Positions 1-12,779 of a stretch of DNA of 64,000 nt are shown in pieces. How positions within the stretch are numbered: position 1 is the first letter of the stretch; the number at the start of each line of letters is the position of its first letter. The notes under the pieces are model-generated. The model searched no databases, was not told the origin of the DNA, and saw nothing but the letters and a program-made list of their open reading frames with translations. The stretch is from contig OY365806.1 in NCBI GenBank assembly GCA_959347315.1, positions 24,907,855 through 24,971,854 of the forward strand. Reading direction: 5' to 3'. Source of the DNA: Bimastos eiseni. Lineage: Eukaryota > Annelida > Clitellata > Crassiclitellata > Lumbricidae. The translations under genes and the position numbers were made by a program.

Positions 1-440
1 TATCTGCATAGTGACATAATGAAGCTCTTAATCCTAGTCACTGAGTCATCATGATGTTACAGTTGAATGATATAAAACAAAACTTGAAGACAGAATTAAA
101 ATTTACTAACAGTTGAAAGCAAATATGTAAATTTAATGATGAATTCAGCATGCCAGGATTTTAATTTAAAATTTTTATTTGCAACAGCATAGGCACCTAA
201 CCAGGCACTTTCAGAGGTTCGAGGAGGCCCGTGACAATCACAAAATTCTTTGCCATATTGAAATTACAAATGGCAAGGCCTATATTATCTATCTATCTAT
301 AGACCAAAACGGCATAAATCTAAGATAAAATTTCAATTAATCATTGTTATGTAACAAATGCTTTTCGTCCTTTTTGTTTTGCAAATGATTTAATTATTTT
401 TAGATGAAGCTATGCAATCTATTTCATGCAATATCACAGT

Positions 441-820
441 TTATATTAAGTAAGCAATGTTCAGTCCATTCAACCATTGCTGTTCGATTGTTGAACGAGA
501 GTGATTTTTGATTTGTGGCAATACATTGAAAGTTCTTTCATCAGAAGTCACTGAGGCTGGAAAACTGATCAGTGAAAATATGTAGCGCAACAGGGATATT
601 GGGGAACACTGCAGATAGACCAAGTTAAAGTAAGCCTATTTATCTTTCAGTAGGAAAGATATAGTGTCGATTTGCATTCTTCTTTGAAATTAGTGCCGTG
701 AACTCTTCTAAAATCTCATCCCCAAGATCTTGCGAGTTTTTTTTGTCACAATGCTGTTGACATTTCTTAGCAGCCAACAATAAATCTTTGTCATCAGTCA
801 AATTTTGAAACTCTCAAAAG
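441..820 (-). pseudogene. hAT-family transposase C-terminal remnant
   Basis: The minus-strand frame ending at 441 encodes about 60 residues with the pattern of the hAT dimerisation domain: a Phe-Pro-x-Ser segment, then Ser-Asp-Glu-Arg-Thr-Phe, a downstream Ile-Lys, then Arg-Ser-Thr and Leu-Asn-Gly-Leu near the stop. In hAT transposases and domesticated relatives this block mediates dimerisation and closes the protein. Upstream on the same strand, to about 820, a helix-forming stretch continues in another frame, so at least one frameshift separates the parts. No zinc finger or catalytic core was found, so this is a decayed fragment. The family call rests on the C-terminal pattern alone; a domesticated hAT-derived gene cannot be excluded. 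Confidence 0.6.
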
Positions 821-823
821 AAA

Positions 824-2698
824 TGCAAACAAATTACAAATATCATCTAATGAGTGAAACTGGTGTTGTAAACCTGATTGTAGGCTATGAAAGTCAGGCA
901 TTATAGCTGATTTATCACATTATTAACAGCCTAACTCTTTAATCTGATTTTCATTCATTCATTACAGAGATTTATATAGATTTCAATTGAAACTATAGTA
1001 TCCTAAGTTATTATTTGAAATTCTAATCTATAGCATCAGAGGATATTGTTTGAGAATATATTAAATTTATTAAAAGAACAATCTCAATATCAATTACTGC
1101 TTGGTTGGGCTAGGCCTTAAGACAATATGGCACAGATATATCTGAAGACAGCGGTCGTGCTCAACATTTTGTCCATATTGTTTTAAAACTAAATAATCAC
1201 AGAATTTATTTGTTTTCCTTTAAAATAATCCCATAATTTTTTAATATTATCGAGGCAGCAAAACCTATTCGAAAACAATAAAATCCATTAACACATTTGT
1301 AAATATTATTTTAATATTAGAATATTCTAAGATTATGTAATTAAGCTCCATTGAGCTGCATTTATTTTGGTTATTGTAGAGAACCCACTTGATAATTTTT
1401 ATCTAGAAAACCCCGGAATCACCTGTTGTTCGTTAATATTATAGTAATGCTCTTGACTCGCAAATGAAAGTGATGAATCTGATAATGCCAATATTTTTTT
1501 TAACATTTATTATTGTTTGTTAAAATCGTTATTAGAAGTAAAATAAAAAAATAGTATTAAGCAACAGTATTACAGAACTTAGTTGATTTAATTTTATGGG
1601 CCCATATTATTTTGAGGCCCCTCTTGCAGTAGAGGTTCAGGCCAAGTGGTCCGCCTGGCCCCTCTCTGATAGGGCCTGCACCTAACTAGACATGCCAACA
1701 GCTGGTGAAGGTTAATTTCACCTCTCTGCTACCGAAGTACTGTATTAATTAAACATGCACATATTCTCATGCAGGTATAATATTTCAAAGTCATTTGGAC
1801 AGCTCTCCCAGGAGACACTTCAGAGCAAAACTAAACTAATGAATACGTATCAAATCTGAAACTCATCCTTTGACAAATGCCTATATTTTCTGCATAATAG
1901 TGCATATCGCTAACATCTACGCCACATGATGAATAAAACATCTTGAATTTCAGACCATAAAACCAGTGTGTTAAATGTTTACACCGAAGTCTGCACTTCT
2001 GCCAAAAGATGTAAGCAGCTGAAGATATTGCACTCTCAGTTGCACACACTGATATGGACAAGAATTAATAATAAACGTAGCAATTTCTTCACCAACAGAG
2101 ATTTGTCTTTCACATCTGCTTATACACTTTGGAGTTCAACTTCAGGGAAAAATCACCAGGAAATGAGACATAATTCACATTTAGCCATTTGTGAATCTGT
2201 AAGAGAATCGTTGGAATGCAGTCGTTATTTCTACAATTTCTTCAGTTAAATATATCTTATGTCAACTGCCAGGCTCTAACTCTAAAGACTTTGTTAATGA
2301 TATCATTTGCATGTAGCCTTGGCATATGAGGGTGGCTAGCCAGTCCTCTAATTTGCTGTAGAGCTGTACCAATTAATTGGTCAACCGATTAATCAGGTCG
2401 ATTATCAGACATATCGGCAGTATCGGGTATCAGCAATGATAATCGGCGCCGATATTAAAAATTAAATATTTTTATTTTTTAATATTTCTTTTATTTTTTA
2501 AGCCCTTTATAGTGTGTAGCCTAAGTTGCATAATCATAGTGTGTAACCCCCACAAAGAAAGTGATTGTATGGCTACTTCAGACCACTCAGTAAGCAAGGA
2601 GCTCATATTAATCGTGGGATAATGTTTGAAGGATATAATGTCATATCAGATTCACATCAACATTTCAGGTGAACAGTTGACAAAAATTGCATGCTCAC
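824..2698. other. AT-rich non-coding DNA
   Basis: No convincing coding region was seen. Around 2371-2455 there is a short block of alternating ATCGG/CCGAT-like words, which looks like part of a dispersed repeat. The remainder is AT-rich with no recognisable feature. Confidence 0.4.
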
Positions 2699-3034
2699 CT
2701 TTGTGCTTTGTTCTGGTTTGGCACTGTCTCTGAGCAACGAGGGGCCTGATGAGCTCATGTCTTCAAGTCGCTCATCCGAGTCAGAGAAATTAAACAGGCC
2801 TATGTCAGTTTCTCTGGCAGCTGCCTCACTTTCGCCTAATCCCGAAGCTGTGGGCACACTGCTGCCTTTACCAGGGATGAAGTAGTACTGGGCACCAGAG
2901 TAGTCAGCAAGTCTGGCAGCAGTGTCATGACAAGGAGGCGCATCAATAGCACCACCTGGTTTTCCACTACTCCTGCGTATCATGGCACAAGAAAAACGGT
3001 CTGATGTAACAATTCCGAACTGCACGATATCCAA
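2699..3034 (-). CDS. internal exon of an unidentified gene
   Basis: This 336-nt minus-strand segment is open throughout and bounded by good splice signals: a pyrimidine-rich tract ending in TTTTAG just above 3034 and a donor AAAG|GTGAGC just below 2699. It has phase 0 at both ends and encodes 112 residues. The translation starts Leu-Asp-Ile-Val-Gln-Phe-Gly and includes an acidic Asp-Ser-Asp-Glu patch followed by a Ser-rich linker, consistent with a loop or linker exon of a larger intracellular protein. I do not recognise the family. The flanking exons were not identified; they may lie outside the window or be too short to see. Codon-like composition and clean splice sites favour a real exon. 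Confidence 0.55.
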
Positions 3035-6000
3035 CTAAAATAAAAAAACAAGTTGGAAATATTAAGATTTCTCATTATTTACAGCACGATCTCAAATGAC
3101 CTTCAAGTCAACATTCATCTAAATGTTGCAACAAATTATTTCTCCAAGATGACATTGAGTGCCCTTTAAAATCTCTGCGTTATCATTGAATCTTAGATTT
3201 AGCTGACAGTATATGCACACAAGAATCTCGCAAAAATGTACAAACAAGAACCAGTCTACATGAAGGATATTGCTATAGACTCTGCATTGACTATAGATAG
3301 TTCTTTGTAGCTGTGCACATGGCAGGTTAACTATGCTTTGCCTATGGATGGCACTCGCTGGAGTCACTGGCCAAATTTGGCACTACTATTCGGTTGTACC
3401 TGGGTAGAGCAAATAGTTCATCCAAATACTCGGACTCGGTGGAAATTGTCTACTCGGTTATGCCCCAACTAGTTTCTAAGACATAGCATGAATTTCTGTG
3501 AATAGCTCATGTAGTTAGTAGCTGTGGAAATAGATCAATCAACCCGTACAAAGCACTTTTAACAGTTTGCAGATTAAGTCTGTTTTAGATATTCAATCTT
3601 CAGATGGATTTTGATATGATAAGTGTCTTAGAACTGCAAGCACATGTGAGGCACAATAATTCAAGCATTTACATGTGAAATACATTTAATGATGTGGGGA
3701 CCTTCCTTGTAATATGCATAAAAACCTCATGTATTTAAGCACAGAAATAAACATATTATATGACGTTATACGAAAGAATGTACGATACCAAAATATTCAC
3801 AAAAGACCCTTTACTCTGATTCAGATACCTTTATTATTCACTTTCAATATTCACAAAAGTAGGCCATAGTGAATGTGAATGCCTCAATGAACATCAGACA
3901 TTCAACTCTAACGTTTACCCATAAGAATGACGAATCTCAAAAACTCTTCTAAATCTCTTTGAACAATAATGTAGTACAATTACTGATATTTGCATTACAT
4001 AAATGAAATTGAATTTTACTGTGGCATTTAGATAATGTATTAAAATTGCATCCATGGCTAATTGTGGCTTGTTCAACCATTTTCATTTAATGTTTGTATT
4101 GGTCAGATGCTGGTATAATTAATTATAATTACTGTGTGATAGATGCAGCTTGGGAAGTTGCAGTTGATTGTCAACTAATTTCTGGAGGAAAATTCCGATT
4201 GAACAATTGTTTTTTTTATTTAAAAGTCTTTTTAATGTTAAATTGAATCAAACCAATTTTATTTCATATATGATGCCGTTTGTTTTAGACTGATCTTTTT
4301 TAACACATTTCAGATTTGCCTTTTAATATGATCATTGCTTTTTGCACTCTGCATTACGATGATGTCTCTATAGAAGTTATATAAGATATGATTTCATGAT
4401 CTTATCTTCATGCTATGTAGGTCTGTACTAAATGCAATGTTAGCTATGCAAGTAGCTTATGATGATTTGTTTGGTCCCACATTTTGCTTGTAGAGAAACT
4501 GTACAGATTCATTGTCATGACCTTGGGCAGGTTGTTTACTTGCATTTACTTCACCAGCAGAACAGTCTTATTGGTTCTGGTATTAATCAGGAAGCAAGCA
4601 GCAAGCCCTGCAATTCACTGACTCTATTTGTCCAAGGAATTCATAAAGTTTTGAAATGAGGGCATTTTAATAAACTGATGAACATAATCAAGACTTGAAC
4701 GAACTAATAATTAAGTAAATAAGTATTTAGGTACTTTATTGAAGCACCTGCACACTCATTGCAGGAATTTGAAAAATTGCAGAACAGACATCTTTAGAGT
4801 TGTGAGAGAGTTAAGAGAAAGTAAACAATAGAGGAATAGATTCATCTGTATAGCATTCAGATGATACAATACCGGATTAGTGCATCAGCAAGCGGGATAT
4901 CTAGATTGTTCATTCGAGAACAAAATGAGTAGGTGACACGCTTTAAAGAAGGCAGAAAATAACTTAGGACATGGCTAGAATTCTGAAGCATGGATGAGAA
5001 AGGGAGGAATCTGCATGACCACTTCTTAATGATGGGGTGCGATTGGTTAACTAGTCTTTTGCTTGTAATGCATCAGGGCTTGGGTTTGTGCCTCAGTGGA
5101 GGTAATTTTCTTTGTAGTGACCTTGGCAGGTTCTTCACACACACTTGTTCAGCCTGTGTAAGTCAGAACTTTGGAAGAAGATTAACATGAAAACACAGTT
5201 GTATTTATATTATATATATTTGCTCTAACTTGGTAAGTAATAACACTGAGCATTGTATATGCTTTATATTTGGTATACAGTGTTATACGCACAGCATCAA
5301 TGTTTATCAGAAGAGCACTGTAGGTTTAATGTTACCATAGTTCACAGTCAAGGAACGTAACATCTGATCTGCAAGGTATCAGTCGATAGTTGCTTGAGGT
5401 TAAATTTTTGTCATCACTCATATGTCTTTGGGGCAGCTTGGTCAAAATTGAGTCAAAAATTACTCCTTACACATACATTTGTATTGTATTAGAAATATTT
5501 TTTACACACGCAAAGTCATCCAGAAATGTGAATCGGAGGTGTGCTTGGTCAGTCATCAGGTGAAGAGCAGTTAGATATTAGGGATGAATCCAAACTTGGC
5601 TCAGAACTCTGCCCAGCCCGGGTTTCGTAGTACTTGGCATAAACTTGGTCTCGGACAAACAATGAATCCAAGTTTATATCTTTCTGATTTTCTGTTTTGA
5701 AAAAGTAAATTTGATTTTTAAATTTACAAAGGGACAATCAACCAAACAAAAAACACTGTTATTTCAATTTGCAGAATGGCAAACAATCTAACTGAAAGCA
5801 CAAATACTGCCACTATTAGTACTTACTAGCTGCTACTTCCTAGTGTAAACTATGGCAAAACTAAAAAATCATAAAGTTGTACAAATTGCTAAACTAAAAA
5901 TCAAGAGAATTAAATTTTTTAATATTTTAAACTCGACTAGAATTCAGCAAAATTCAACTCGTAAGACTCTGACTCGATTCATTCTTATTAGATATCTAGA

Positions 6001-8772
6001 TGTTTGAGAGTGAATAAGAAATAGTGAGTTTTGGAACATGAGATCGAGTTCAAGCATAAACTGACATCAATGGTAGTTGTGCAATGAGCTTGAGACTAAT
6101 TGTAACTCTACACACATTACATATGAAGAACCAGATGATTACGTTCTTTGGTAATGTGGTGAGCCCTGTATGTCATCGTCGCCTAGAATAGACCAGGTCA
6201 CTAGGCTATCATAATCTCAAGACTTCTACAGCATCAATAAAGCAAAGGTGGTGGGAACAAGCATATTGTTAGGTGCCTAGTAAAAACAAAATATATAGGC
6301 ATCAAGGGGGTCAAGATCCAGATAGTCGAACAAAATCAAAAGACAGAGAGGTAAAAATCGGTTCCAGGTCAAGATCCAACGGGATCAGGCAGGCTGATCA
6401 GAATTGAAACAGTGAGGCAGGTATGGAAAAGAAGGGGATTCAAGAAAGGATTGTAAAATACCACTTGGGTCTTCAGCTACGAGTGAAAGAGTGTCAAAGA
6501 GATATAGCAAGAGAGCTGTGAGGCTTTGGTGATGCATCAGCAATATGTATGGCATAAGTGGGAGTTAGTTAGAAAGAGGTGGCACGGCTATCGCTTTGCG
6601 TAAATTGGAAATTTAAGTCATGAAGTGATGGAAAGGCAGAGACGTGCTATGACAGGGGAGGAATTGGGTGAGTGAAGTGACTGGACCATGAACAGTGACA
6701 GAGATAGGAGGACTGGGAGGTTGTAAGTTATAATAATAAATCATAATTGTAAACTTAACACTTCTAGGGTGCCCAAAAAGCAACATCATGGGAACCAGGT
6801 TATTCATAATCAATTAATCACAATAGAGTCAAGAGGCAAAGGTCAAAATCTAGAGAGTGAAGCAGGCAGACAGTCAAGTCAGATAGTAAGGTGGGTGATG
6901 TTTAGAGTTGAAATGAGTGAGGTAGGGGATAGAGGAAGAATCAGGATAGGAATAATCACAAAGCAGTTTTCAGTTCTGCCTGAAAGACCTGGGGTGAGAT
7001 AGCGAGAGGTGAGGGCTTTGGTGAGTAAGTAGGATGGGTCAGATATTTATTGTGATACTGGCAGCAGTTTGTTCCAAAGAAGTGGAACAGCTATGGCCAT
7101 ACAGTGGTTTGCAAATATGAGTGATAGTAATGGTAATCTCAACATTTCTTGTACAGCCTTCACAAAAGTTGCAGGAACCAGCTTATTCTCAGGCGCTTAG
7201 TCAAAACAAAATCGATAGGAATGGGTCAAAATCCAGAGATTCAGGCAGACAGACAGAAAGTGTGACTGAAAGTGTGTTGTAGGTTATTGATATGATTTTG
7301 TATTGTATTTATGAACCTGTATATTAAGACATTGGAGTGCTTTCAGGAAAAGACTCCTGGTTTGGGAATTTTTAGCGTTGTAATTCTAAACTCAACATTT
7401 CTACAACTGTGTGAGTTAAAGCAATTCTTAAAGGCAATGATTGATAAGGTAAGGCTCAAGTTGAACAGTCTTAACTAACGACAGAGAACCATCTCAGATT
7501 TGGTAATGAAATAGAGATTCAAAAAGAATGACACTAAATGCCAACAGGTAAGCCATAATCTGGGCACAACACAAAAATTCACTCCAGGTACAACATTAAC
7601 TAGTATAAGAATTATTCATTCCATCACAAGATATGCAGTAAACATTTCACAACAAATAACATTATTACAATGTAAGAATATTGTTTACTTGATTATTTGC
7701 TTTACTACATAGATGCTATAAAAGCTGACCTCCTGGGAACCTGACTATGCTCTATCCTTTGGACAACACCCTCTGATTTGATGTAGCGTTCGTGAATAAG
7801 CTGGTGTCCTGCGCTTGGCTTTAAAGTAGCGCTTTAGAAATTTGGAGATTACGATTACGATACTGGGTAGCCAGCACATAGTGATAGAGCTCTAAAAGTG
7901 GCGGCAAACGTTAACATTTAGGGCGTAGCCATGTAAAAGTGTCAGCGGCTACATTCATGAAGCTGCACTCATCGTAACAACTTACAAAGGTATACTCAGA
8001 AAAGAAGAGTCTTTTGTACCCTCATGTGCAAAACTTGTGGAAATCGACGCGGAAATCAATTTCATTCCGTCGCAATACTCGTTAGAAAAATACAGCCCCA
8101 CCCTAAATCTTAAACCAGATCGTCGAAATTTTAATTTGCAGTAACAGTCTAAGTTTGTAATATAGTTTTATGCCAGTCCCGAAACATTAGATTGAGGTCG
8201 CATATTGCTTGATGCAACAAAAATGTAGAGCAGCACAATTTAGTGAACGAAAATTAATGACAAAACACCACCCAAAATTATTACAAACTTAAACACAATT
8301 TTATTGTTATACTTACCAGTGACAAAATAAACAGTTTCAAACACACTGCTTTTCGAAAATCTCTATAACAGGATTAAAGAATCAGATCCATAAGTTCGCT
8401 GATCATATTACAGATCTGAAACGGTAAAATTCAGCGTCTAATGATTAAAAATTGGCTGACATTTTCTGTTTACAAAACACATCGCCATAACTGACATAGT
8501 TCCAGATGCTCGCACGACCATTAACCGAGCGGCTGACAAAATCCGATGACTCAATGAGTAAGTAAATCAGAGAGGTAAGTAAGTACATAATAATAAAATA
8601 TTTAAGTCAAGATGACAATAGTTAGGCATATAAAATTACAGACTACGTACATGTAAGAGTAACATAGCAGCAATAGATCTGTGTAAAAATATAATTGTTA
8701 AGATTAGGCTACCGTTAGTCTAGAGTCAGACACTTTGCAATGTTAGCCTATACATTAGAAGGACTCAGTTCA
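3035..8772. other. non-coding DNA, old dispersed repeats
   Basis: No gene was supported in this 5.7-kb stretch. It is probably intronic or intergenic sequence adjoining the exon at 2699-3034. Similar phrases recur near 6240-6300, 6770-6860 and 7160-7240 (each with CAGCTTATT-, CAGGTTATT- or AAGCATATT-like text followed by CAAAACAAAAT-like text and ATCCAGA-like words), so an old repeat family has left several copies. Confidence 0.4.
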
Positions 8773-9185
8773 CTATACGGCAGGGCTGCAAATATGTTGG
8801 TTTTTCGGTTATTTGGTGTTTTGGGTATTTTTTTAGCAAAAACCAAAAGATACCAAAATGGCCAATTTTGGTTTTTTGGTTTTTAAAATATTTTTTAAAT
8901 TCAATTTATTAATATTACTGTTATATTACTAATTGTTAGTAATTGTGTGTTATTCACGATCGGCCCGAAATCAAGCTAAATTAATTATAAAAGCAAAATA
9001 ACGAGTTGGAGCTATGTTTCATGCTGTATCTGATGCTTTTTATAACAAAACTGTTTTGACAAAATCCAAGAAAAGCTAAAAACCCACAAAATCCAAGAAA
9101 AGCTAAAAACCCACAAAATCCAATAAAACCAAAAAACCAACTTTTGATTTTAAAAATCTTGGTTTTTTGCACCACTGCTATACGG
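8773..9185. mobile_element. hAT-like non-autonomous element with 8-bp target duplication
   Basis: A 397-bp element (8781-9177) starts with CAGGGCTGC and ends with GCACCACTG, with related GGTTTTT-rich inner termini in opposite orientation. It is flanked on both sides by the identical octamer CTATACGG (8773-8780 and 9178-9185). CAG...CTG ends with an 8-bp target-site duplication are diagnostic of hAT transposition. No transposase ORF lies inside. The perfect flanking duplication indicates a comparatively recent insertion. Confidence 0.85.
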
Positions 9186-9210
9186 TCTATACCTGCATAA
9201 TAATGATAAT

Positions 9211-9316
<106 letters not shown>

Positions 9317-11470
9317 GCATTCGCAACTTCCCGGCGGGATCAGCCGGTGGGCCAGACGGCTTACGCCCCCAGCACATCCTAGAGTTAGTAAGCCAACCAG
9401 ACTCGGGCCCAACTCTGCTAGCTGCCATTACGGCTCTGGTAAACTTGCTTCTCGCAGGAGAATGCCCTTCTGGGATTCGAGCAACCCTTTTCGGTGGAAC
9501 TCTCTTCACGTTTAGGAAAAGCACTGGAGGTCTGAGGCCCATTGTCATTGGTTACTACTGGCGCAGACTGACAGCCAAATGTGCCAGCTCTTATGCGGCG
9601 CCTAAAGTTGCTGAATACCTCTCTCCCAGACAAGTCGGAGTTGGTGCACCAGGAGGATGTGAGGCAGCAGTACACGCAACAAGACGATTTTTGAACAGTT
9701 TAGACAACGAAACAATCATAGCCAAAATAGATTTCTCCAACGCATTCAACAGCCTATACAGACTTGAAATGTTGACAGCATTATATAACATTCTTCCTGA
9801 ACTGGCACCGTTTTGCAATCTAGCTTGCTTGGAACACTCACATCTTAAATACGGTCGACACTGTGTCTTGTCCCAAGTGGGGCCCCAAAAAGGAGACCCT
9901 TTGGGTCCCTTACTCTTCTGTCTACCTCTACAGCCCATCCTCATCCAAATGAAATCGCCGCTCACAGTAGGTTTTCTGGACGACCTAACACTAGGTGGCA
10001 GAGCGGAAGAGGTTGCGGAAGATATAAACAGACTCGAAACCGACTGCGAAAAACTCGGCCTTTTCCTAAATCGAACAAAATGCGAGATAATTTCGACTTC
10101 TGCAGATATCCAGAGAGACTTCGAACCATTAAGACATTTCAGATGGACTAACCCTTCAGAGGCCACACTCCTAGGTGCACCTCTGTCAACGGATACGGCC
10201 TTGATGAACACTTTGAATGCGCGCACAGTGGAGCTAATGCGCATGATGGAAAAACTAACGTCCATCGCCACACACGACGCCCTCATCTTGCTCCGATACT
10301 CGCTGAGTGCCACCCGACTATTATATACCTTTCAGAAGCTGCCCATGCGAAGGCCACAAAGGACTGGTGGAGTATGACAAGGCCTTGAGGGTGGGCCTCG
10401 CTGAGGTGCTCAATCTTGTTCTCACCGACGAGGGATGGCTCCAAGCCACCCTGCCCATCAAAAGAGGAGGACTGGGCATCCGATCAGTGGTTTCGCTGGC
10501 ACTTCCAGCATTCTTGGCATCGGCCGCAGCCACTGATATACTCCAGACAAGGATTCTGCGAGGAAAGCCTAAAAAGGACCCTGCCCTGGAGATCCTTCAG
10601 GCCAAATGGAGGGAAACCAGCGGAGTACCAGAGCCGGAAGAAGCTTGGGCTCACAAACAATCGAGATGGGACGACCCTTTGATCGAGCTCGGAGTGGCAG
10701 ACCTCGCCTCCAGAATGCCTGATTCCCAGAATCAGGCACGTCTTAGAGCAGTGGCAGCCCCACACGCAGGCGACTGGCTCTTAGCCCTACCGATTACAAA
10801 CTGCGGGCTGAGACTTGACGATGAGTCCCTGAGGGTGGCGGTGGGTTACAGACTGGGGTTACCTGTCTGTTTACCTCATTACTGCCTATGCGGTGCCCTG
10901 GTCGAGAGAAACGGATATCACGGTCTCTCATGTGGCCTGGGCCTTGGACGCTGGCCCAGAAACGCGGCCCTGAACGACCTTATTTGTAGAAGTTTAATTC
11001 GTGCAGGGATCCCCACTGTCAAAGAGCCGGTGGGATTGACCCGATCTTATGGTAAAAGACCAGACGGTCTCACTCATATACCATGGCGGGCGGGGCGGTG
11101 TTTGATATTGGACGCGACAGTCTCAGATACAATGGCAACGTCGTATCTGCCAGAAACATCACAAAGAGCGGGCGCTGCGGCCGAGAGGGCGGCGAACCTC
11201 AAAACTCAGAAATATGCCGAGCTAGCCTCCACGTACGTCTTCACAACGGTGGCATTCGAAACCTTTGGCCCCATCAATTCCGAAGGCCAAAACTTCCTTT
11301 CAGAACTGGGGCACAGACTGAGCGCCGTCACTGGGGAGCAGAGGGAGACGACTTTTCTCTATCAGCGCATCTCGATGATTATTCAACGCTACAACGCAGT
11401 TGCTTTCAAGGGAACTTTCGCTGCTCAGGAGTCCAACGAGCAGGGCTACTCCGGACGACATCACCATTAA
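9317..11470 (+). pseudogene. RLE-type non-LTR retrotransposon, 5'-truncated copy
   Basis: The reading frame is open from the microsatellite edge (about 9328) to about 10346. It then shifts by one base and continues to a stop at 11470. The first part is a reverse transcriptase: motif A Lys-Ile-Asp-Phe-Ser-Asn-Ala-Phe (about 9724), motif B Gly-Asp-Pro-Leu-Gly-Pro (about 9892) and motif C Phe-Leu-Asp-Asp (about 9976). The second part has a thumb region, a Cys-x-Cys...His-x4-Cys zinc knuckle (about 10887-10932) and a Lys-Arg-Pro-Asp...Asp-Ala restriction-like nuclease core (about 11055-11120). This order is that of the R2/R4/Dong/NeSL/Hero group, which uses RLE rather than APE endonuclease. The N-terminal zinc finger and part of the RT are missing, consistent with abortive reverse transcription. 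The clade was not resolved. Confidence 0.85.
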
Positions 11471-11487
11471 ATAGATGAAATCAACTC

Positions 11488-11489
<2 letters not shown>

Positions 11490-11551
<62 letters not shown>

Positions 11552-11672
11552 TAATAATAATATATATAAAAGTAACAATAATGATAATAGCGGCAATAAT
11601 AGTGATAAAAAATTTATTTTAATAAGAATAACAAAAATCGTTGACGTAGAAATTTTCGTATTATTATTATAA

Positions 11673-11723
<51 letters not shown>

Positions 11724-11850
11724 TAATAATAATATATATAAAAGTAACAATAATGATAATAGCGGCAATAATAGTGATAAAAAATTTATTTTAATAAGAA
11801 TAACAAAAATCGTTGACGTAGAAATTTTCGTATTATTATTATTATTATAA

Positions 11851-11891
<41 letters not shown>

Positions 11892-11921
11892 GTAATAATA
11901 ATGATAATAATAATAATAACA
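11490..11921 (+). repeat. AAT microsatellite with a 172-bp internal tandem duplication
   Basis: AAT arrays alternate with a unique 110-bp spacer. The spacer, from AAAAGTAACAATAATG to ATTTTCGTATTATT, occurs twice, with the AGCGGC landmark at 11589 and 11761, giving a 172-bp period. The arrays are the tail of the upstream retrotransposon copy and the edge of the next copy, at 11922. Confidence 0.85.
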
Positions 11922-12659
11922 ACATTGGGAGACACCATGGAAACAGTGGCCGCCGACGTTCAATTAATCAAGCAGAAATCCAAGAATCTGGGATTGCTCT
12001 TGAACCGCGTGCGGCTAATGCGAAATCGCGTGTCACAACACCCAGATGCCAAACAATTAATGACCCTGCGTTTCAAGAGTTCACGAGCATAGCCCTCGAG
12101 GAGATGACCCTGTTGGGTGCACTTCTGATTCCAGGTCCAGCTGTGAGCATGGTCGTTAATTCAAAGGCTAATGACCTCGAGAGGGCAATCGGAATATATT
12201 GTCCTTGCTTTATACACATGATGCTCTGGTTCTGCTGAGAAACAGTCTAAGTGTACCGAGGCTATTGTACAGTCTACGCGCGCACAGCCATCTGCGCTGA
12301 TTGTCCGGGATTGGTTCGGTTTGAGCAACTGCTGAGAGAAGGACTATCAACCATTTTAAATGTGGACCTTGACATTGACCGTTGGCTCCAGGCTTCTTTG
12401 CCGGTGAGAGATGGTGGTCTGGGAGTTCGTTGTGCATCTACGCTGGCACTTTCTGCCTTTCTGTCTTCTGCTGCTAGTCTGGCTAGCATCGATGCAGACG
12501 GCCAATCGCAAAACCCAGAAATATGGTGGACTACCCACCTCCTACATATTTCAACCTGTGGCCGTCGAAACCCTTGGCCCTATGAACCCTTCAGCTTCGG
12601 TTTTCATCAATGGAATTGGCAGCCGTATCTCTTCTATCAGTGGTGACAAACGCGAGCCA
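11922..12659 (+). pseudogene. RLE retrotransposon copy, truncated at both ends with internal deletion
   Basis: The similarity to the RLE family starts just after RT motif C (Thr-Leu-Gly-Asp), directly at the AAT tract. It runs through the thumb, including Trp-Leu-Gln-Ala-Ser-Leu-Pro and Gly-Gly-Leu-Gly (about 12385-12425), with several frameshifts and an in-frame stop. Near 12490-12510 the frame jumps from the thumb to the C-terminal Lys-Thr-Gln-Lys-Tyr region, so the zinc knuckle and nuclease core have been deleted. Similarity ends at about 12659, in a short TCA/TCG repeat rather than in AAT, so the 3' end is lost too. It cannot encode an active protein. Confidence 0.75.
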
Positions 12660-12779
12660 TTCATCGTCATCATCATCATCGTCATCATTTCAGACTTACA
12701 AACCGCAGTATGATTACAAGGACAGTAGGCCAATGAGCGAATGATGACGAGTTAGTAGGCCTACAGCAGGAGTCGTATT

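Noticed and set aside
5549..5737. 62-codon minus-strand ORF preceded by an acceptor-like TTTCAAAACAG
   Set aside because: Its sequence contains repeats of AACTTGGATTCAT and resembles a dispersed repeat end rather than an exon; no partner exon was found.
9591..10313. Long minus-strand ORF opposite the RLE retrotransposon RT
   Set aside because: It is the antisense shadow of a sense frame that carries recognisable RT motifs.
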